The notes beneath the pieces are model-generated. The model saw nothing but the letters and a program-made list of their open reading frames with translations, was not told where the DNA came from and made no database searches. The position numbers and the translations under genes are program-made. A stretch of DNA of 64,000 nt from Cercis canadensis (Eukaryota; Streptophyta; Magnoliopsida; Fabales; Fabaceae), in contig QAOA01000567.1 of assembly GCA_003255065.1 (NCBI GenBank), positions 62,001 through 126,000 on the forward strand. The letters run 5' to 3'. Below are positions 19,399 to 31,283 of the stretch, piece by piece (within the stretch, counting starts at the first letter, position 1; each line of letters starts with the position of its first letter).

Positions 19399-22300
19399 TT
19401 CGCCCTCAAACTCAAGGTGCGGGGAAGGACAATAAGATTGGCTCTATTGGACAGAAAAAGCTTGATGGACAAGGGTTTGGTTAGTGTATATGCTATTTGA
19501 TCCATAGAAGGGACATGACCCAGACACAAGGATTTGTTCAGGAGCTTTTCCCTAACAAAATGACAATCAATCTCAATGTGCTTAGTTCTAGCATGAAGCA
19601 CAGGGTTAGCAGTAAGATAAGTGGCACTGAGATTGTCACAAAGTAAGAGAGGAGTATAAGGCAAAGGAAATTTGAGTTCATGAAGCAAGGACTGCAGCCA
19701 GAGAAGCTCAGAAGTAGCATTAGCCAATATCCTGTATTCAGCCTCTGTACTGTACCTAGCCACTACCTTCTGCTTGCCAGAAGACCAGGATACAAGGTAG
19801 GGAGCAAGGAACACTGCATGGCCACTGGTGCTACGTCTGCCATCAAGACAGCTAGCCCAGTCCAAATCAGTGTAAGCCAGTAAAGATAAGGAGGCAGAGG
19901 AACAAAGAGTAAGAGCATGAGAGAGTGTCCCTTTAAGATATTTAAGCACCCGCTTAGCAGCAACCATGTGAACATCAGTAGGAGTACTGAGAAATTGACA
20001 GAGTTTATTAACTAAAAAAGAAATATCAAGACGAGTAATGGTACAATATTGCAAGGCCCCCACCAAGCTTCTATAAGGCAATGGATCCCCAATCTTTTGA
20101 CCATCAGTAATGGATAAGGACTGAGAGCTGATCATAGGAGTGGGAGTTGGTTTACAATGTTCCAGACCTGCTTTATGCAGCAAGTCAGTAATATACTTAG
20201 TTTGTGACAGATGGAGCTGATGAGGTTTTCGAATTGTCTCAATCCCTAGAAAATAATGCAAGGGGCCTAAGTCCTTAAGAGAGAAAGTGGAATTAAGAGC
20301 CATAGTGAGATTCTTGATAAGCATCATACTAGAACCTGTAAGGATGATATCATCCACATATACCAGAAGAAAAAGCACCGCTGCAGGAGAATGAAATACA
20401 AACAAAGAGTTATCAGACACAGTGCAAGTAAAACCCCATTGCAGCAAGGTGACTTTGAGCTTGGTGAACCATGCACGTGGAGCTTGTTTCAAACCATACA
20501 AGGCCTTGCGAAGTCTGCAGACATGATGAGGAAAATTTGAGCTTTCAAAGCCTTGAGGCTGTCACATATACATCTCTTCATGCAAATCTCCATTGAGAAA
20601 TGCATTGTTGACATCTAGCTGTTGAATGGGCCAATATCTGGATAAAGCAATGGTGAGAACAGTGCGAATAGTTGCTGGTTTAACCATTGGACTAAAGGTA
20701 TCAAAGTAATCAATGCCATATATTTGAGTGAAACCTTGAGCAACCAATCTGGCTTTATGCCTCTCAACTGAACCATCTTACTTAGATTTTAACTTGTACA
20801 CCCATTTGCAACCCACAATATTCTTGCCAGTAGGACACTCAACAAGATCCCATGTATGATTAGTTTGCAAGGCTTTGTACTCGGCAACCATAGCATCAAT
20901 CCAGTGAGGAGAATGAATGGCTTACTTGTAAGTGGAAGGTTCTGTTGGGCTAAGAGTATATGCAAAAGTGTAAACCTTGGGTATGAAAATACCATTTTGA
21001 CTTCTTGTGGTCATGTGAGTGGGAGGCACATCTGAGGATGGGAATGCAGGTAATTCATCAGTATCAACAAAACCAGAGGAAGAATTAGACATTGGTGAAG
21101 GTGAGATGCTTGAAGAAGATCCTGCATCCAAACCAGAATTTGTATGGACATTAGAAAAACCAAATATGGTATGTGGCACTATAGAAATGACTGGTGATTG
21201 AGCCAGGGAAGAAGGTACAACAAGAGGAATTAAGCAACTTGAAGCATTAGTAGACACTGGGGCAGTAGGAGAAATTGAGAGAGGTGAGGAATGAAAAGTA
21301 AGACAGTCTCAACAAAATCTACATGCCTGGAAATGTAAATCCTCTTGGAATCCGTGTCAAGACAGAGAAAGCCTTTATGTTTATTGCTATAACCCAGAAA
21401 GCATGAAGGAGCATACTTGTTTTCAAGCTTATAAGAACGATAAGGTCTTAAGTAGGGAAAGCATAGACAGCCAAAGATTCTAACTTGAGAAAAATCAGGA
21501 AATTTATGATATAGCAACTCATATGGTGACTAGTGTTTAAGTACTGCTGTAGGTAACCTATTTATGAGATAAATAGCAGTTTGGAAAGCAAAAGGCCAAT
21601 ACGTAGTAGATACTCCTGCAGTGGTAAGCAATAAGAGACTAGTTTCCACAACATGCCTATTTTTTCTCTCAACAATGTAATTCTGTTCTAGTGTGTAAGG
21701 ACACAAAAATATGTGTTCCATACCCAAGGTTTTTACTAACTGATCAAAGGCCACAAACTCTCCACCAAAATCAGATTGTAAGACCTTTATTTTGCATTTG
21801 AACTTCCTTTCTACCATAAGTTGAAATCTCTTAAACATTTCTAAGACTTCATCCTTAGATTTCAGAAGATACAACCATGAAAATCTACTAAAGTCATCAA
21901 TTAATAGCAGAAAATAGCATGCTCCATTAATAGAAGAACAAGAGGGTGATCCCCAGAGATCAGCATGAATCAAATCAAAAGCTTTTATTGCTCGAGTTGT
22001 AGAATTTACAAAAGGTAGCTTGTGGCTTTTAGCCAACTGACATGAACTACAAATATGAGTTTTATTGAATGCAAAACGAGGTAAATGGCATTGAGTCATA
22101 ACCCTATTGACTATATCATGAGCTGGATGACCTAATCTATTATGCCATAGTTGTAAATCTGAACTAGATGGGCTAGAATTCAAACTAAACTGTTGAAAAG
22201 CTTTAGCAAAATTGGAAAACATCTTGTTGTCCCCAACAATTTTGGTCATGATCTTGTACATGCCTTGATCAAGTTTTCCTTGGAGTAGCACCTCCTTGGT

Positions 22301-23625
22301 TCTCTGGTCCTTCACAAGAAAGACAGAAGGATAGAACTCTACATAAGATTCATTATCCTTACATAACTTTTGCACACTAACCATATTTGCAGTTATTTTA
22401 GGTACATGCAAGACATGCTTTAATAATAAAGTCCTGCTATTTGATGGAATGGATGTCATACATGTGTTGTGCACAACCAGTCCTTTACCATTACCCACAG
22501 TAATTGTATCCTCGCCATGGAAGGGGTTGTGCAGGGCCAAGTTACCAAGATTGGGTGTTACATGATGAGTAGCACCTGTGTCAAGAAACCATGGTGTAGA
22601 ATCATCCAGAGTTTTTGATGTGGCCAACAAAGCTTGTGGGTTTTCGGGTTGTGTAGGATTGGTAGTGACTGATTTTGGTTGAAAATCATTGTCAAACCTG
22701 TGCCAGCAATCAGAGGCAACATGGCCAAGTTTGTGACAAATTTGGTATTGTGGTTTGTTATTTGTACCAGTCTAGGACTTATTCTTCCTGAATTGATTAC
22801 CTTGGTTTACAGAGAAACCTCAAGCTGATGTACTTCCATTTCCAGAATGTGAGCCATAGCCTTGATTTCCATGGTTTCCATTCTGATTAAACCTTCTTCT
22901 TCCTGCTGATTGGTTGAACAAAGCTGCATTGGCTTGCATAAGGACTTGCTCATCCACAGACCTTTGCCTCTCAAGTCTGCCTTCAAAGGTGAGCAAGTGA
23001 CTTTGCAAGGTTTCAACCGAAATGGTCTCAAAACTGAGGGAAGCAACAACTGGATTGAACTCAGGTCCTAATCCACTGAGAATGAACATAACCTGATCTT
23101 CTTGTGAAATACTTTCTCCTTGGCACGCAGATTATCACATAGGTTTTGAATTTTCAGGATAAATTCTCAAACTCCAAGATTTCCTTTCCTGGTAGTTTGC
23201 AATTTCAGCTTTAACTCCATGACTCTTGATCCTGAAGAGCATGCAAGGCTATCGGCAAGAGATCTCCAAATCTCAAATGCAGTGTTGTAAGACATGATCA
23301 GAGCCATGATTTGCTCAGTCAAGGATGCATAAATCCAGCTCATAACGAGACGATTTTGTCTCTGCCAGATTGTGTAATCAGGATTCAAGGTTAGACTTCT
23401 TGTGGCAGCAGTGGAATCTTGGAGAAATTTTGATGGACATAGCCTCGATCCTTCCAAAATCTCTTCAAAACCATTTGCAATGACGAAATTCAGAAGTTGA
23501 TTTCTCCAGATCAAGTAATTACCTCGATCCAACTTGATTATCAATAATTGACTAAGCATTGGAAAAGCATAAGAGTTCCCAGATTCTTGTAATGACGACG
23601 CAGAGGTTGAAGTGCTGTCTGCCAT
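19399..23625 (-). pseudogene. copia gag-pol, interrupted
   Basis: Gag starts at an ATG at 23625, shortly after the PBS. Conserved parts in order: Gag (23625-23167 and 23089-22820); protease FLDTGATHHVT (near 22580), where family members have DTGA or DSGA; GAG-pre-integrase LWHNRLGHPAHD; integrase core with DLIHADLWGSPS and LQSDFGGEF (22630-21530, continuing to 21230); RT from 20747 with YVDD intact (about 20355); and RNase H ending near 19400 with STEAEYRILANATSELLWL. Frame changes occur between 23167 and 23089 and between 21230 and 20922, with extra stops at about 20559-20561 and upstream of 20747. Many domains remain readable, but no complete polyprotein can be made. Confidence 0.93.
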
Positions 23626-23632
23626 TAGAGGA

Positions 23633-23644
23633 GCTCTGATACCA
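23633..23644 (-). promoter_or_regulatory. Primer-binding site, initiator-Met tRNA
   Basis: TGGTATCAGAGC on the minus strand, directly adjoining the LTR end at 23645. Confidence 0.93.
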
Positions 23645-24094
23645 TGTTAAAGTGATGAAGATCTTGAAACACTTTGAACTGAGATGATCATTGAAGGATT
23701 CAATCTCTGATGGAGCAGATCAATGATCTTCCAGAGTGTCTTGACAGAGGAAAAACCAGAAAACAAAATATAGCAGATAGAAACTATAACTGCAGAAAGC
23801 TATGAAGAGAAACTAAAGAGCAAATGAATTCATCATCTGAATTATAATTTCTATCTTGAATCTGAATATTACATTAGCTATCGTATATATAGGGATTCTG
23901 AAGTTAACTAACTGCTCAGCTTCTCATAGAAGCCATTACATAATTATACAGCTGTGTAACTAACTCTGACAGCTGTGAAACTAACTCTGACTAATACTAA
24001 CTACTTTGGCTATACTGCTGATGTGTCACTTCTGACGTGGCATGCAAGCATCTTTGCCTAACCTGCATCATATGCTTCTGATTTCTGTTTAACA
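23645..24094 (-). repeat. 5' LTR of copia 18947-24094
   Basis: Near-identical to 18947-19398, ending TTTAACA next to the PBS. A TATATATAG-type promoter element lies at about 23883-23891. Confidence 0.93.
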
Positions 24095-24194
24095 ATAGTG
24101 TCAATCTTTCAGAGCTTAGGTATTATGCTTGATGATATCCGAGGTCTTTGTTCTCGGTTTAGATCAATTTACTTTTCTTGTAAAGATTATGTTG

Positions 24195-24566
24195 GCAATG
24201 GAGGTTTGGGTACAAGTTAGTTGTTTTGGAATGTGACTCCTTGAGCGTGGTTAATGGCTTGCTGCAGCTGGAAAACGTGGGTGGAAGACATTTGCACTGT
24301 AGGCTTTGTTAAAGAAAGATTGGAGGGTGAAGGTGCAGCATATGTTTCAGAGTGGTAACGCGTGTGCAGACTGGATGGCAAACTATAGTTTGGAGCTGGA
24401 GCTGGGAGTGCAGCAGCATCTTTCTGCTCCTCCTACTGGTTTACTTAGGCTATTAGCAGTTGATGAGTTGGGGAGGCTTGGAAAATTATTAGAAATGAAG
24501 CCAAAATCACCTTCCATAGATTTGCACCCAGTACCTGTAGCTGCAAATTTATTCTTTTGCCACTAG
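24195..24566 (+). pseudogene. LINE-type RNase H domain (RVT_3-like) fragment
   Basis: Translation gives VLECDSLSVVNGLL... then, after a stop or frame change near 24300, KKDWRVKVQHMFQSGNACADWMANYSLELE. The ECDS and the H-x-F-x-x-GN-x-xADWMA patterns are those of the C-terminal RNase H domain found in plant LINE-type retrotransposons and their derivatives. The open part (24306-24566) ends with a tail typical of these proteins. No RT or endonuclease is seen nearby, so this is a 5'-truncated remnant. A host RNase H-like pseudogene is the alternative. Confidence 0.65.
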
Positions 24567-26674
24567 GACATCTCCATTTTTGAGTTTATTATTGCATATA
24601 AATATTAATACAATAGTTAAGAAATTAATATTAACCATATTTAATGAGTTTGAATCTACTACTCCTTAGGTAAAAATATTCACAGTCCAAATCACTAGGA
24701 CAACTCGAGATCTACATTTATTGTTACACAAAAATCATTTATCAATTATTTAGTAGATTTATTTAATATTACATATTTAAATATGTAAAAATTATAATAT
24801 ATAATCACATAGTATACAGATTTTAACTTAAAGACTTTTTACTAATTTTTTATAGCTTTCGTCATTAACCCATTGCTTTATTATTATCCTCATCTTCTCT
24901 TTTTTTTTTTCCACATTTTTTGTTATTATTTAATGCATGTATGTCACTAACTCCATTAAGAGGAAAAAAAATTATATGCAACTATGTAGCTCTAACACCA
25001 CATGTTCTTGCATATTTTTTTTTTTTTTTTATCTTGGTCTATTATGCTCGATTTAATTGGTTTCTTAGTTATTTATTTATTATTTTAGCTGATACTATAG
25101 GCTTCATCTCTCTTCTTTTTTTTTTTTTCTTGTTATGATTATATGATTATTTATTTATAAAAATTATCTAATTTTTCTATTTTAGAAATTGTAAACTTGA
25201 TTATCTTGAGAGTATGTGAACTTGTAAGATATGTTGGTTGTTAAAACAATCTAATTTTGTTATAGGGCACCATTTTAAATTAGATATATATAGATTAGAT
25301 TTTTATATCTTTTGATTTATAGTTATTTGAATCTTTAAGTTTGAGACTTTTATTTATGAGTTAAGTTTGATGATTTGTGCTTCATCGTCAATGTTTTATT
25401 TTTTGTGAATATTTAATTTTAGAAAAAGCTTCAATTCAACTGGTTCGCCGGCAGTCCGACTAGTCCAACCAATTATTTTTTGCCACACGGTGATCTCAAC
25501 TGCCTTGAAAAAAATATGAAAATAAATAGCATTTAAAAGATATTTTCCTTTTCTTTTTAGAGTGGGAATGATAAAAATCCTTTGTCTATTTTTTCATAAC
25601 TACACGTGAGCTATAGCAGAAAGGAAAGCCTAAGACTAATGACTTTTAACTAGAGTGTATAACATTAAGAGTTTTATTCCCTTTATGTACTTGCTTTTTC
25701 TTTCTCAATGCATCATGCTAGCTCTTAGGAGTTTCATCCTTGTTTTAATTTTAATAAAATGTTATTTACTATTATTTGTACATCCATGTGCAAAATTTAT
25801 AATCCCAAGTAACCATTTCAATTGTTTGAAAGAGAAAATATTGTGTCATGTTTTAGTTGTGCTCAAAAGTCCAAGTGACTGTGCTTAGCATCTCTCTTCT
25901 CATGACTAATGCACATGGTCGTACATGACTAAAGGGAACAACTGATACAATGAAGCTTTGTCTCCTCAGGAAGTGCTCTTGAATCTTGATTCACATGGGT
26001 TCTGTTCACATTCCTCGAGCGTGAAGACTGATAATTAATTCAAGTCTGACTGTGCTATGTTGCTCTATGATATTGCACACAGGTTTTATATGTCATAGCC
26101 TACAAGTTGGAAACTTACTGTTGGCACAAGAAAATAAAAGAACAGAAATAAATGCTAGCTAGTAGAATGAAGACGTATTTATGATTGAACAGTATTTTCT
26201 TTGCCATAGAGTTCTAGAACACAACTCGAAAGATTTTATACTAATGCTTCATAAATTATGTTTCAAACTATCTACAAGAAAAACATCTTGTTGTACAACA
26301 TCTACAAGGAATATAAATTACAATTCACCTTCGCTAAACTCAGGGCTGGGGATATGCATTGTGTACTTCTCTATAATTCTTTTTTTTGTTTTTTGGGTAC
26401 ATTAGGAGACTGAAGGCATAAATGCACACACACGTCCTCGAACACACACACAAACACTCACCACTCACGCAGACAATCAATGGGACAAAGCTCCAATAGC
26501 AGTATACCTCTCTATAATGACAACAAATAGATGAGGAAGTCTCCAAGGGGACATCTCAACCGAAAAAGTCCTTTAGGAACACCTACGAGCATGGTTAAAA
26601 ATTGTGTTTGAATTTTTATTTTATTTTTTGATATTTTGGTTACAATTTTAGGTTTAAACACATAATTCATAAAC
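24567..26674. other. Intergenic, AT-rich
   Basis: No protein-like frame. Poly-T runs lie near 24900, 25020 and 25117. At 25437-25480 GGTTCGCCGGCAGTCCGACTAG resembles the ends of a dispersed element also glimpsed at about 60650. A short CA/GT-rich stretch lies at about 26420-26460. The 72- to 77-codon frames here are low-complexity and not called. Confidence 0.4.
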
Positions 26675-26879
26675 GGCTCCGTCTACGGTGCAAAGTGACC
26701 AAAATGGGTACCGGTACAAATGGGACTCAATGGCCATTGGATCATCCACTTAGCCTTATCAATGGCTTTGATGAGTTGACCAGCTACCTGGTTATNACTC
26801 TACACTTGGCTTCATCTTGGCCATTGAGTCCCATTTGCACCGGTACCCATTTTGGGCACTTTGCACCCTAGACGCAGCC
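26675..26879. mobile_element. Mutator-type MITE with 9-bp target duplication
   Basis: A 205-bp element has terminal inverted repeats of about 65 bp. The left end GGCTCCGTCTACGGTGCAAA pairs with a right end reading GGCTGCGTCTAGGGTGCAAA on the minus strand, and the similarity runs inward to GACTCAATGGCCA. The flanks TTCATAAAC at 26666-26674 and 26880-26888 are identical, and 9 bp is characteristic of Mutator-like elements. It is non-coding. A single N lies at 26796 in the centre. Confidence 0.8.
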
Positions 26880-26888
26880 TTCATAAAC

Positions 26889-27008
26889 ATTAAAAATAAT
26901 TTTAATATCATTCAGTCACAAGCTGTTTGGCATTTAAAAAGCTTCTCAATATATTTCTTGTAATAACTGTCTTTCATTTTCTTTCAAAAATTCACTATTT
27001 CAAATATC
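26889..27008. other. Short spacer
   Basis: AT-rich flank between two inverted-repeat elements. Nothing recognised. Confidence 0.4.
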
Positions 27009-27215
27009 GGGGATTCTATGATACTACGTAAGTATGTCATACTACACTGATGTGGCAAGCATACATAATTTTCATATTTTATTATATATAAAATATAATT
27101 TATTTAATGTTTTAAATAAACTTAAAAATAGTTAATTTGTACACATGTCATTCATTTATTGGTTATTCCTATGTAGTATGACATACTACATAAATACTAA
27201 ACGTATCTAAGAAAC
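27009..27215. mobile_element. Small inverted-repeat element, MITE-like
   Basis: AAGTATGTCATACTACA near 27031-27047 pairs with TGTAGTATGACATACTACAT near 27174-27193, enclosing AT-rich non-coding DNA. The outer ends are diverged, and no clean target duplication was found. Confidence 0.45.
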
Positions 27216-27841
27216 CTCCTTCAAATATAGGACAGTTATTGCGTTAGAAAAACTTTGACAATGTTTTGTTAAAATTTAAAATATAATTGTTGAGTAAAAA
27301 ATTATTATGAATACTATTTATTCATCTAATAATATAAATTATTTATGTCATCCCCAAATATAAATTTAGAAAATTCATCCTAGCTAAATATCAATTTCCT
27401 TTAAAGATATAAATTTCAGATAAACCACAGCAATATAAAAACTGCAACTCAAAGGCATGGAGCCAGAAAGAAACAGAGCATCTCCATGTGCTTTCGAGTT
27501 GTCAGAAGAGCATATCATATCTCTTTCGATTGACTTGCTATTAATATAGCTACTTATAAGCCAGGTGTACGGTCAGTGCATTTGGATTTTAAATGTTGGT
27601 TAAAAATGACTTATAATATCAAAGAAAACTAATGCCTTCACCTAACCTTATGCGTAGGTGGGCAAAGAGACTTGTTATACTAGTTTTTCTTATAATTATT
27701 TTCATGTTTTAATTTAATTATTTATTTCGATTCATTTATTAAAGCCTTTCAAGTTTCTCCATAATTATCCTTGCTACATGGAATACCAAGCTGTCTTTGA
27801 TTATTGGACTTTATTAAATTTTATGGCCCAAAGCTATTGGG
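27216..27841. other. Intergenic; copy of the 18.6-18.9 kb segment
   Basis: About 27410-27700 resembles 18580-18910 in order: an ATG frame (MEPERNRAS... here), GAGTTGTCAGA, then AATGCCTTCACC and TATGCG-like blocks. The function of the shared sequence is unknown. Confidence 0.4.
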
Positions 27842-28151
27842 TGTTGGAGCAAATCACAAAAAGATTAAAGAAATAATGAAAGTAGAATAATAAAAAAGAA
27901 ATAAAACTTTATTGAATGAATAATGCTTCACAATCTACTTATTTATACTACTACAATTACAGCAATGATAAGAATAAAATATTTAATGATAAAGATAAAA
28001 CTTGACAAAATGATAAGATAAACTCATGATTAACTCTACTCCTAATAATGATAAATTATTTATCTAGATAAAACTAGATAAAATATAATAAAGATAAAGT
28101 CCTAATCTAACTCAATCTCTAATTAACATCTAATCTGGATTAACATCAACA
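27842..28151 (-). repeat. LTR of the 27.8-29.0 kb copia fragment
   Basis: TGTTGATGTTAATCC to GCTCCAACA on the minus strand. The polypurine tract TTAAGGGAGGA abuts it at 28152-28162. Confidence 0.82.
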
Positions 28152-28189
28152 TCCTCCCTTAATCTAGATAATGTGAGAACTGTCATGCC

Positions 28190-28995
28190 CAACATCTTCT
28201 ACAGCTTTAGAAACACTTCAAACTTCAAGGGCTTTGTGAAAATGTTTGCCACTTGATTACCTGACTTGCAATAGATAAGCTCAATCAAATTACTATTAAC
28301 TTGATCTCTTAAAGAATGAAAATGGGTGTCAATGTGCTTGCTTCTTCCATGAATAATTGGATTCTTTGCTAAATCAATGCACAAAGATTTTCATAGGCCC
28401 TTCAATTGAAACATGAATTTGGCTCCAAATTGCTTGACACGCACTTGAGAATGCTGCTACAAATTTAGCTTCACAAGTTGACAAAGCAACAATGGATTGT
28501 TTTTTTCGAGGATCATGAAAAAGATGTTGAACCATGCATAAACACTTAGCCAAATGTGCTCTTTCTATCATCTTGGTTATCTCCCCAATTACAATCAGAG
28601 TACCCTACAAGCTCATATTTCTTCTTGGAGGAATAAAACAAACCATGATTAGAGGTACCTTTCAAGTAGCGTAGGATTCTGTTTACAGCTTGTACGTGAG
28701 ACTCTCTAGGTGTCTCCATGTACCTACTAACCAAACCAACTCCATATGGTATGTCTGGCCTAGTGCAAAAGAGATACCTCAAACTTCCAACTATTCTTTT
28801 GAAATGAGTGGGATCTACTGCTTCATCATCACCTCTTCTAGATAACTTTATCCCAACTTCAACTGAATTTTTGTTAGGATTACAATCAGACATATTGAAC
28901 TTCTTCAAGATCTCAGCAACATACTTCTTTTGGCATACAAAAATACCATATGTTGGCCTTAGTGTGTTGTATTGAAGATGAATAAACAAATTCAT
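28190..28995 (-). pseudogene. copia RT C-terminus and RNase H, truncated
   Basis: 28995-28546 reads YGIFVCQKKYVAEILKKF... and VGSLRYLFCTRPDIPYGVGL, then RNase H start VGYSDCNWGDNQDDRKSTFG. 28571-28374 carries KQSIVALSTCEAKFVAA, and 28384-28199 the end NPIIHGRSKHIDTHFHSLRD. These are the standard C-terminal copia blocks. Frame changes separate them and the RT catalytic YVDD region is absent, so it is a dead 5'-truncated remnant. Confidence 0.85.
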
Positions 28996-28999
28996 AAAT

Positions 29000-29604
29000 T
29001 GTACTTGAGCTAAAATGATTTCAAGTTTGAATGATGATGAAATAAGTTGAGAAATCTAATTTGGAAGGAAAGAATTGACTGCTACTCATATGGGAGTCGA
29101 ATACTTGGCCTTAGGCATCTGTTTGCACTAGGGTTTGAGCAATTAATTCTCTCCAATGGCTAGAACTGATTTACGGTTATAAATAGGAGTTCTCAAGGCA
29201 CTCTAAGACACAAGAGAAGAGACTAGTATCATGCATAGCTATTCTAAGTTTTCTTTGTCCTTATCATGAGATTATTCTCCATAGAGCTTCATCTTTGTAA
29301 TCAACTCTTTTGAGAGAGATATGGGTTTTCTATTTTGCTCCATATACAAGGGTTCTTCTAATAAGGAAGTGGCTCCCTAGGTGTGAGATCTGATTCAAGA
29401 AAGGGAGATGATCCCTTGTGAGTCTAGATAAAGAGGTGGTATCCTCTTAAAAAAGGAGTGTGTGATCACTCACTTTGTAGAGGCTTGGAAGTGCATGAAT
29501 TGTTTTGTTATTTCTAGATCTAGATCTATGCATCTTTTGTTTATTTCCAGAAGTTTTTTATCTCCCAATTCAACCCCCTCTTGGGTGCTTGCACTGTCTA
29601 ACGA
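29000..29604 (+). repeat. 5' LTR of a plus-strand copia element (boundaries approximate)
   Basis: The right end is set by the PBS-like GTTGTATCAGAGC at 29604-29616; just before it the LTR ends in CTAACG, where CA is usual. The left end, TGTACTTGAGC, is inferred from where the neighbouring copia RT sequence stops. A TATAAATAGG promoter-type box is at about 29179. Confidence 0.6.
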
Positions 29605-29605
29605 G

Positions 29606-29616
29606 TTGTATCAGAG
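29606..29616 (+). promoter_or_regulatory. Primer-binding site (variant initiator-Met)
   Basis: TGTATCAGAGC, one base short of the TGGTATCAGAGC consensus. Confidence 0.7.
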
Positions 29617-29658
29617 CTTAGCTCTTGTTTAAAGGATCTAAAGATCTCAAGAGTAATA

Positions 29659-31283
29659 TGGCAAACAGTGTGTTTAACACTTTACTTGAGGGGATGTCAG
29701 TTAATCGACGTCTTGGTTTTGATGGAACAAATTATTCTTACTGGAAAACAAAAATGCAACTTTTTTATTGAAGGACATGATATTAAACTTTGGGATGTTA
29801 TTGAAAAATGTCATTATACTCCCATAAAAGTTGTAAATGGTATTGATTTTGTGAAAGTTAGAGATGAATGGAATGATGATGATGTAAAGAAAATGGAAAT
29901 AAATGCTAAAGCTAAATATTTTCCTGCTAGTGCTTTAAACATCAGAGAATATACTTGAGTATGTCAAGGCGAAAGTGCAAAGAAAATATGGGAAGTGCTG
30001 GAAGAAACTCATGAAGGAACTAACCAAGTCAAAGCCACAAGGATCAGCTTCTTAAAAAATATGAGACCTTCAAAATGAAGAACAATGAGATGGTAAGTGA
30101 AATGGAAACAAGATTTAAATCCATTATTAATGAGCTTGCTTCTCTTGGCAAAAAATTTCCTCAAACGGATTACTTAGAAAAAATTCTGAGATCCCTTCCA
30201 AAGGATTGGAGAAGAAAGGCGGATGCAATTGAAGAAAATAGGTTGGAATCTAGAACACTAACCCAACTCATATGAAACCTTAAAGCCTATGAATCCAAAA
30301 TTGAGCAATGATCAATTGAAGAAAAAGAAGAAATCAATTGTCTTTCGAGCATCTACATTAAATCATGAAGCTAAAGATAATGATCTAGAAATGAAGATGG
30401 AGGACTTAGCACTTGTTGCAAGGAAATTTTCAAAATTTGTAAAATTGAACAAGCAAAGAGGTAGCCCCCCCTCTAAAAAGGAACTTTATCAAAGATGAGA
30501 ACTTTAAAGATCAATCCACTTGCTTTGAATGTCAACAACCTGGGCATATCAAGATAGATTGCCCTCTATTCCAAAGAAGAAGAGAAAAAGATAGGCATAG
30601 ATTCAAAGACAAGAGGAAGATGGCCAAGGCTCATGTAGCTGTTTGGGGAAGTGATGATGATTCCTCTAGCAACTCGGATGAAGAAGAGGCTCATCTAACA
30701 TTCATGGCTATTGACAACATAGAGTAAATGATTCTAACTCTAAACTTGATGATGATGAGTTGCAATCTGTCTTTGATGAATTGTATGATGAATTTATGAA
30801 GTTGGAAAAGAAGCTTAAGGCTTCTAAGAAAACAATTTCTTTAGAACCATATGATTCAATTCACATAGAGCTGGACCTTTTAGAACCAATTTAGGAAGAA
30901 GCCCCACAGAAAAATGTAAAAGAGTCATTGCCAAAAGAAACTAGAATCTTAAAAGATCACCCAATTGAGAAAGTAATTGGTGACTTAGAAAGAGGAATCA
31001 GTACAAGAGCATCTCTTTGGGACAAGCATGTAAACTTGGCTCTCTTGTCTCTATCCGAGCCTACCAAAATTGGTGAAGCACTACAAGATGAGGTATGGAT
31101 CATGGCAATGCAAGAAGAGCTAAATCAGTTCTCAAGGAATTAAGTTTGGACTCTTGTACCTGAACCAAAAGGTCACACAATCATTGGTATAAGGTGGGTT
31201 TCATAAACAAGCTTGATGAGGAAGGTAAGATTGTGAGAAGCAAAGCAAGATTGGTAGCTTAAGGCTTTAATCAGCCTGAGGTT
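29659..31283 (+). pseudogene. copia gag with internal deletion into early RT
   Basis: Gag begins at 29659 (MANSVFNTLLEG...) and is broken by frame changes. 30080-30275 has the LRSLPKDWRRKADAIEE block typical of plant copia Gag. A CX2CX4HX4C knuckle CFECQQPGHIKIDC lies at about 30516-30557. After an acidic stretch and KLKASKKTISLE (about 30845) the frame passes directly into the region just before RT (EELNQF...VWTLVPEPKGHTIIGIRW, to about 31290). Protease and integrase are missing altogether, and the RT core is missing too. It is a non-autonomous deletion derivative. Confidence 0.8.

Larger units (their letters stand above)
18947..24094 (-). mobile_element. Full-length Ty1/copia retrotransposon, decayed
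   Basis: It measures 5148 bp with LTRs of 452 bp (18947-19398) and 450 bp (23645-24094) and a perfect ATAGT duplication (18942-18946 and 24095-24099). I count roughly ten substitutions and one 2-bp indel between the LTRs, about 2-3 percent, so insertion is fairly recent. The PBS and the gag, protease, integrase, RT and RNase H coding parts are all present in copia order on the minus strand but are broken by stops and at least two frameshifts. Confidence 0.96.
27842..28995 (-). mobile_element. copia fragment: 3' LTR plus RT/RNase H
   Basis: A 310-bp LTR (27842-28151) is preceded on the minus strand by a polypurine tract and by RNase H and C-terminal RT sequence up to about 28985. There it is cut off by the next element. 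The 5' part is missing. Confidence 0.85.

Noticed and set aside
27009-27215. miRNA precursor
   Set aside because: The complementary arms are short and AT-rich with a ~120-bp loop; an old inverted-repeat transposon is simpler.
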